A DNA stretch of 64,000 nt, taken from NCBI RefSeq assembly GCF_900115815.1, contig NZ_FOXV01000009.1:62001-126000 (forward strand), given 5' to 3'. This DNA is from Roseivivax halotolerans. GTDB lineage: Bacteria; Pseudomonadota; Alphaproteobacteria; Rhodobacterales; Rhodobacteraceae. Both the position numbers and the translations under genes were made by a program. The notes below the pieces were generated by a model, which searched no databases, was not told where the DNA came from, and saw only the letters and a program-made list of their open reading frames with translations. Below are positions 60,756-64,000 of this stretch, piece by piece (within the stretch, counting starts at the first letter, position 1; each line of letters begins with the position of its first letter).

Positions 60756-62102
60756 ATGACACAGTCCATCCTTCGCAAGGCGCTCCTCGAAGCGCGCGTT
60801 CCGAGATATACCTCCTATCCGCCCGCCACCCGCTTCTCCCAGGCGGTCGGTGCGGATCAACATGCCGCGTGGCTTTCCACCCTGCCCGCGACGGAACCGA
60901 TCTCGCTATACGCCCATATCCCATTTTGCCGCAGGCTCTGCTGGTTCTGCGCGTGCCGGACGCAAGGCACATCGAACGCGGCGCCGCTCACGCGGTTCCT
61001 CCAGACGTTGAACGCCGAGATGCGGCTTGTCGAGACGGCCATCGGCAGGCGGCAGACGGTCTCCGCGCTCCATCTGGGCGGAGGCACGCCGACGCTGATG
61101 GAAGCTTTCCAGATCAAGGCGCTGTCAGACGCGTTCCGGGCCCATTTCGATCTTTCGCAGGATCCGGAAATCTCGGTCGAGATCGATCCGACCGAACTCG
61201 ACGAGACGCGGCTCGACGAGCTCGTGGACTTCGGCCTCAACCGCGCCTCGATCGGAGTGCAGGACTTCGATCCAAAGGTGCAAGAGGCGATCGGCCGTCT
61301 GCAGAGCGCCGAGATCACCGCCGAGGCTGTGACCGGGCTGCGCGTTCGCGGTGTCAAATCGGTAAATTTCGATCTGCTCTACGGGCTTCCCTACCAGACG
61401 CCAGAGCGCCTTTCCGCGACATTGGCCAAGGTGCTGGACCACAAGCCCGATCGTCTCGCGCTTTACGGCTACGCGCATGTTCCATGGGTCGCCAAGCGCC
61501 AGAAGCTGATCCCCGAGGAGGCCCTGCCCGATCCCTCCGCGCGGCGCGAGCTGGCCGAGCTCGCCCAGGCAACGCTCGTGGCGGCGGGCTACGTGCCGAT
61601 CGGCATCGATCATTATGCGCTGCCCAAGGACAGCATGGCCCGATCCGCCGAGGCCGGGACGCTGCGGCGGAACTTCCAGGGCTACACGACCGACACCGCG
61701 TCTGCGCTGATTTCCATGGGTCCCTCCGCCATCTCGCGGTTCGAGGGCGGCTACAGCCAGAACGCCTCGGCGACGCGCGACTGGACGCGGGCAGTCGAAA
61801 CCGGCCTTTTCGCGACCTCGCGCGGCTTCACGCTGAGCCGTGAGGACATCATGGTCGCAGACGCGATCGAGCGGCTCATGTGCGACGGGCGCATCGATTT
61901 CGCCCGTATGGCCGAGCGTCACGGTCTGCGCGCACAGGCGCTTCGCGACCGCGCCGAAGCGGCCCTCGCCGATCTTCCGGAAATCGGCACGCTGTCGGGC
62001 GATCGGCTGGCGATCAACGAGATGGCCTATGCGCGCCTTTTGGCGGCCCGGCTCGACCCCGAACTCGAGAGCTCGGACGGGCGCTTCAGCCTCGCCAGCT
62101 GA
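60756..62102 (+). CDS. hemN: Oxygen-independent coproporphyrinogen III oxidase
   Basis: The 448-residue radical SAM enzyme converts coproporphyrinogen III to protoporphyrinogen IX without O2. The cluster motif is C-x3-C-x2-C in HIPFCRRLCWFCACRT (about 59-74). It is followed by LHLGGGTPTLM and VDFGLNRASIGVQDF, and the C-terminal HemN domain is complete. The ATG at 60756 gives the normal family start (LLEARVPRYTSYPPATRF); an ATG at 60720 would fall inside the FNR box. Haem is needed by the neighbouring cbb3 oxidase, which explains the linkage. Confidence 0.95.
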   Translation: MTQSILRKALLEARVPRYTSYPPATRFSQAVGADQHAAWLSTLPATEPISLYAHIPFCRRLCWFCACRTQGTSNAAPLTRFLQTLNAEMRLVETAIGRRQTVSALHLGGGTPTLMEAFQIKALSDAFRAHFDLSQDPEISVEIDPTELDETRLDELVDFGLNRASIGVQDFDPKVQEAIGRLQSAEITAEAVTGLRVRGVKSVNFDLLYGLPYQTPERLSATLAKVLDHKPDRLALYGYAHVPWVAKRQKLIPEEALPDPSARRELAELAQATLVAAGYVPIGIDHYALPKDSMARSAEAGTLRRNFQGYTTDTASALISMGPSAISRFEGGYSQNASATRDWTRAVETGLFATSRGFTLSREDIMVADAIERLMCDGRIDFARMAERHGLRAQALRDRAEAALADLPEIGTLSGDRLAINEMAYARLLAARLDPELESSDGRFSLAS

Positions 62103-62133
62103 TCTCTTCTTTAGACCGCCCGAAACGCCGCGC

Positions 62134-62520
62134 TCAAAAGAAATCGACCGCGCCGTCCGCAGCGGGAACATCCGTTTCTCGGCCGGCGAGCATATCCGAC
62201 AGCCGGCCAAGCCGGATCCCGGAGGTTGCGTTGTGCAGATCAAGGCTTATCGCGGGCGCGGTGCCAGCCAGATGATCCAGAAAACAACGCAACTCGCTCA
62301 AGGTCTGCACCAACCGGTCGAGCGTCTGGATCGACGCACTTTCCTGCGCCGCTCGATCGCCGTCCGGTCTCTGCCCATCGAGAAACCCGGCCAAAACGCT
62401 CTCGACCCGCAGGCTTTCCGTCTCGAGGGCGCCCATCTCGCGCGAGAGCCGGGCGAAGAGTTCCGCCAACGCAACCTCGTTGCGCGGCACGGCGCGCGGC
62501 GGGGCCTGCTCCGTGGTCAC
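62134..62520 (-). CDS. Small helical protein at the end of the chemotaxis operon
   Basis: The 128-residue product is mostly alpha-helical with leucine and glutamate heptads (EVALAELFARLSREMGALETESLRVESVLAGFL; TLDRLVQTLSELRCFLDHLAG). It ends in acidic residues and VDFF. I do not recognise a family. The GTG start overlaps the cheY stop by four bases, so it is translated with cheY. A role in the chemotaxis complex, for example as a receptor or CheY-binding accessory, is a context inference only. It converges on hemN with 31 bases between. Confidence 0.7.
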   Translation of the reverse strand: MTTEQAPPRAVPRNEVALAELFARLSREMGALETESLRVESVLAGFLDGQRPDGDRAAQESASIQTLDRLVQTLSELRCFLDHLAGTAPAISLDLHNATSGIRLGRLSDMLAGRETDVPAADGAVDFF

Positions 62521-62903
62521 AGCGGCCCGACGACAGCCTGAAGGCAAGCCTTCATCTGCGCCGTATCGAACGGTTTTTGAAGCACGTTGTTCAGACCGAG
62601 CTGCTTTCCCGTCGTCACGATCTGATCATCGAGCCGCCCACTGATGAGCACGAAGCCGATTTTCTGCGTCCGGGCATTCTGTCGAAGCGCCTGCAAAAGC
62701 TGAAGGCCGTTCACTTCGGGCATGTTGTAGTCGGAAATGACGATGTGGCGCGGGTGCGCATTGAGCTTTTCGAGTGCCGTCCGCCCATCGGCACAGAAAT
62801 CGACCTGTTTGATGCCGATCTCATCAAGCGCCATCAGGATGAGACCGCGACTAGTGCTCATATCGTCGACAACCAGGACGCTCAGCTTGTCTCTCAATGC
62901 CAT
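62517..62903 (-). CDS. cheY: Chemotaxis response regulator CheY
   Basis: The 128-residue single-domain receiver has the acidic pair D13-D14 (VLVVDDMSTSRG), phosphoacceptor D58 (HIVISDYNMPEVNG), Ser88 (VLISGR) and Lys110 (LQKPFD). All receiver residues are present. As a stand-alone receiver beside cheR and cheW it is the flagellar-motor output or a phosphate sink. AAGGAAG lies 6 bases before the ATG at 62903, two bases after the cheR stop. Confidence 0.93.
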   Translation of the reverse strand: MALRDKLSVLVVDDMSTSRGLILMALDEIGIKQVDFCADGRTALEKLNAHPRHIVISDYNMPEVNGLQLLQALRQNARTQKIGFVLISGRLDDQIVTTGKQLGLNNVLQKPFDTAQMKACLQAVVGPL

Positions 62904-62905
62904 GT

Positions 62906-63778
62906 TCAGCTTCCTTGCAGGGTGCCGCCGCGCCGGTTTGCCGGGCGACGAAAGGAGGTTTTGCCGCAAAGCTCGAGCGCGTGTTCGAAGCCGGGCCCGA
63001 GCCGCTCCGAATGCCCGAGAAAGAGGTAGCCGCCCTCGTCCAGCACTCGTTCGAGACCGCACCAGAGCGCGCGCTGCGTTGCCTCGTCCATGTAGATCGC
63101 GACATTACGGCAGAGGATCGCGTCGAAGGGGCCCTGTACGGGCCAGGGCTCCACGAAGTTCATGTAGCGAAATGTCACGAGCGCGCGCAAAGCCGGCCGT
63201 ATAGACAGGAATCCGGGTCGATCCGGCGCAGGCTCGAACATGACCGCGCGGCGCGCAGGCGGAATCATCGAGGCCGCCTCTTCCGGGTAGATCCCCGTCT
63301 CGGCGCGTTCCAGGACCTCGCGGTCAATATCGGTCGCGAGTATCCTAAGACCGCACTTGGCCGCGTTCGAAAACCCCTCGAGGACCACTGCCGCCAGGCT
63401 CCATGCTTCTTCCCCGGACGAACACCCCGCAGACCAAAGCCGGGCTTGATGCCCCGAGGCCGCTCGCACCGCGAGGACAGGCAAAAGCTCCGCCGCGAGG
63501 ATTTCGAAATGCTCCGGCTCGCGGAAAAAGCGAGTTGTATTGGTCGTCAAGGCAAGCACCATCCTGTAACGCTCCTCGCGCTGGCCGGGGTCGGTGACGA
63601 GCCGGGCATATTCCGCGAAGCCATTCAGCCCCAGTTCTCTGAGCCGCCGGGACAGGCGAGAGACCACAAGCCGACCATTCCCTTCGTTGAGGCGGATTCC
63701 CGAGCATTCGTGAAGAACCGACGCGATCGTCGCGAACTCGGCCGGCTCCAGCGTCGCCTCGTCGCGCGCGATGATCAC
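62906..63778 (-). CDS. cheR: Chemotaxis protein methyltransferase CheR
   Basis: The 290-residue enzyme methylates receptor glutamates with S-adenosylmethionine. The small N-terminal helical domain is about 10-75. The SAM domain has WSAGCSSGEEAWSLAAVVLE (glycine-rich loop), ILATDIDREVLERAETGIYP (acidic ribose-binding residue), FDAILCRNVAIYMD and GGYLFLGHSE. All match CheR. GTG at 63778 overlaps the cheW stop (GTGA). Its place between cheW and cheY indicates a che operon reading leftwards. Confidence 0.93.
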   Translation of the reverse strand: MIIARDEATLEPAEFATIASVLHECSGIRLNEGNGRLVVSRLSRRLRELGLNGFAEYARLVTDPGQREERYRMVLALTTNTTRFFREPEHFEILAAELLPVLAVRAASGHQARLWSAGCSSGEEAWSLAAVVLEGFSNAAKCGLRILATDIDREVLERAETGIYPEEAASMIPPARRAVMFEPAPDRPGFLSIRPALRALVTFRYMNFVEPWPVQGPFDAILCRNVAIYMDEATQRALWCGLERVLDEGGYLFLGHSERLGPGFEHALELCGKTSFRRPANRRGGTLQGS

Positions 63779-64000
63779 GCTGGACAAAGCTCGTCCTCCT
63801 CGGCCCGCGTCTTGGGCAGCGCTGCGCTGACATCGAGGATGCGGAGCAGTCGCGGACCCTTGGAGATCACCCCGGCAAGACAGGACGCGCTGGCTTCGCC
63901 GATATTGGGCACCGGCTGAACCTCGTCCTCCGTGACGTTCAAAATGTCGGATACGGAAGAGACCAGGAGACCCGAAAGGCACTGCTCGATCAGGACGATC
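63775..64000 (-). CDS. cheW: Chemotaxis coupling protein CheW (C-terminal part, cut by window edge)
   Basis: The last 74 codons are present: IVLIEQCLSGLLVSSVSDIL, then NVTEDEVQPVPNIGEASASC, LAGVISKGPRLLRILDVSAA, and LPKTRAEEDELCPA. This is the C-terminal SH3-like half of CheW (VSDILxVxxxxIxPxP, then GVxxxxxRLLxILDV). CheW couples receptors to CheA. The start lies beyond the window. Its stop overlaps the cheR start, so translation is coupled. Confidence 0.88.
   Translation of the reverse strand, partial: IVLIEQCLSGLLVSSVSDILNVTEDEVQPVPNIGEASASCLAGVISKGPRLLRILDVSAALPKTRAEEDELCPA

Noticed and set aside
59753-61843. 696-codon open frame spanning fnrL and hemN on the plus strand
   Set aside because: It crosses two well-supported genes in other frames and has arginine-rich composition typical of shadow frames.
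1-64000. tRNA or rRNA genes, CRISPR arrays, insertion sequences, prophage or integration sites
   Set aside because: I read all intergenic stretches and found no cloverleaf, no regularly spaced direct repeats, no transposase or integrase, and no flanking direct repeats.

Overview
The window is a contiguous, GC-rich (about 63-65% by eye), gene-dense chromosomal segment of an alphaproteobacterium, almost certainly a member of the Rhodobacterales (Roseobacter/Rhodobacter group). The evidence is the hemN / fnrL / ccoNOQP / ccoGHIS arrangement with FNR boxes, the bolA-grxD pair, a zapA neighbour typical of the group, yfgM-bamB-der, a MetA of the acetyl-CoA type, a CtrA-type TTAA-N7-TTAAC site, and short intergenic hairpin elements of a kind common in roseobacters. 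I saw no rRNA, tRNA, CRISPR array, insertion sequence, phage gene or integrase; the segment looks like core genome.

Layout. 1-1.8 kb: bolA, a tiny membrane protein and monothiol glutaredoxin, convergent with zapA and a coiled-coil partner. 2-9.4 kb: central carbon metabolism (transketolase, a periplasmic PQQ sugar dehydrogenase, two type I GAPDH paralogues), with DUF808 and DoxX membrane proteins between. Both GAPDH genes are preceded by similar GTTA-N4-TAAC dyads. 9.4-12 kb: small proteins, coaD, a CBS protein and a LysR regulator. 12-16.8 kb: a valine-degradation operon (mmsA, isobutyryl-CoA dehydrogenase, 3-hydroxyisobutyryl-CoA hydrolase, mmsB) divergent from the LysR gene. 16.9-18.2 kb: cytochrome c' and a dihaem cytochrome c. 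18.3-22.3 kb (minus strand): lipA, a GafA-like DnaA-HTH/DUF6456 transcription factor behind a perfect CtrA site, and a non-pyrrolysine MttB-family methyltransferase. 22.5-32.5 kb: guaA, a YrbL-like kinase-fold protein, two EamA transporters, a FadL porin, an unassigned ATPase, metA, a lipoprotein hydrolase, PPK2 and a TetR regulator.

32.5-36.1 kb (minus): der, bamB and yfgM, the cell-envelope/ribosome-assembly cluster. 36.4-43.7 kb: an RND adaptor and an unusually long RND permease, an Atm1-type ABC exporter and a small conserved protein. 43.7-46.6 kb: 3-hydroxybutyrate dehydrogenase, a candidate small RNA or terminated leader upstream of it, and an orphan YejA-type binding protein. 46.7-51.7 kb: XRE-cupin regulator, acyl-CoA synthetase, DsbA-family protein, NADP isocitrate dehydrogenase and a YitT protein. 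51.7-62.1 kb: the microaerobic respiration block: ccoS, ccoI, ccoH, ccoG, ccoP, ccoQ, ccoO, ccoN and fnrL on the minus strand with hemN divergent, and three FNR boxes tying it to FnrL. 62.1-64 kb: the end of a chemotaxis operon (cheW, cheR, cheY, unknown), cut by the window edge.

The most novel-looking signals are: (i) a compact two-hairpin RNA candidate with promoter and a strong intrinsic terminator between bdhA and the yejA-like gene; (ii) the GafA-like regulator with a CtrA site; (iii) shared LacI-type operators at both GAPDH genes, combined with an Asp-to-Ala change in the cofactor site of one paralogue; (iv) an RND permease with an approximately 80-100 residue two-helix insertion; and (v) a cysteine-rich tail on CcoQ.
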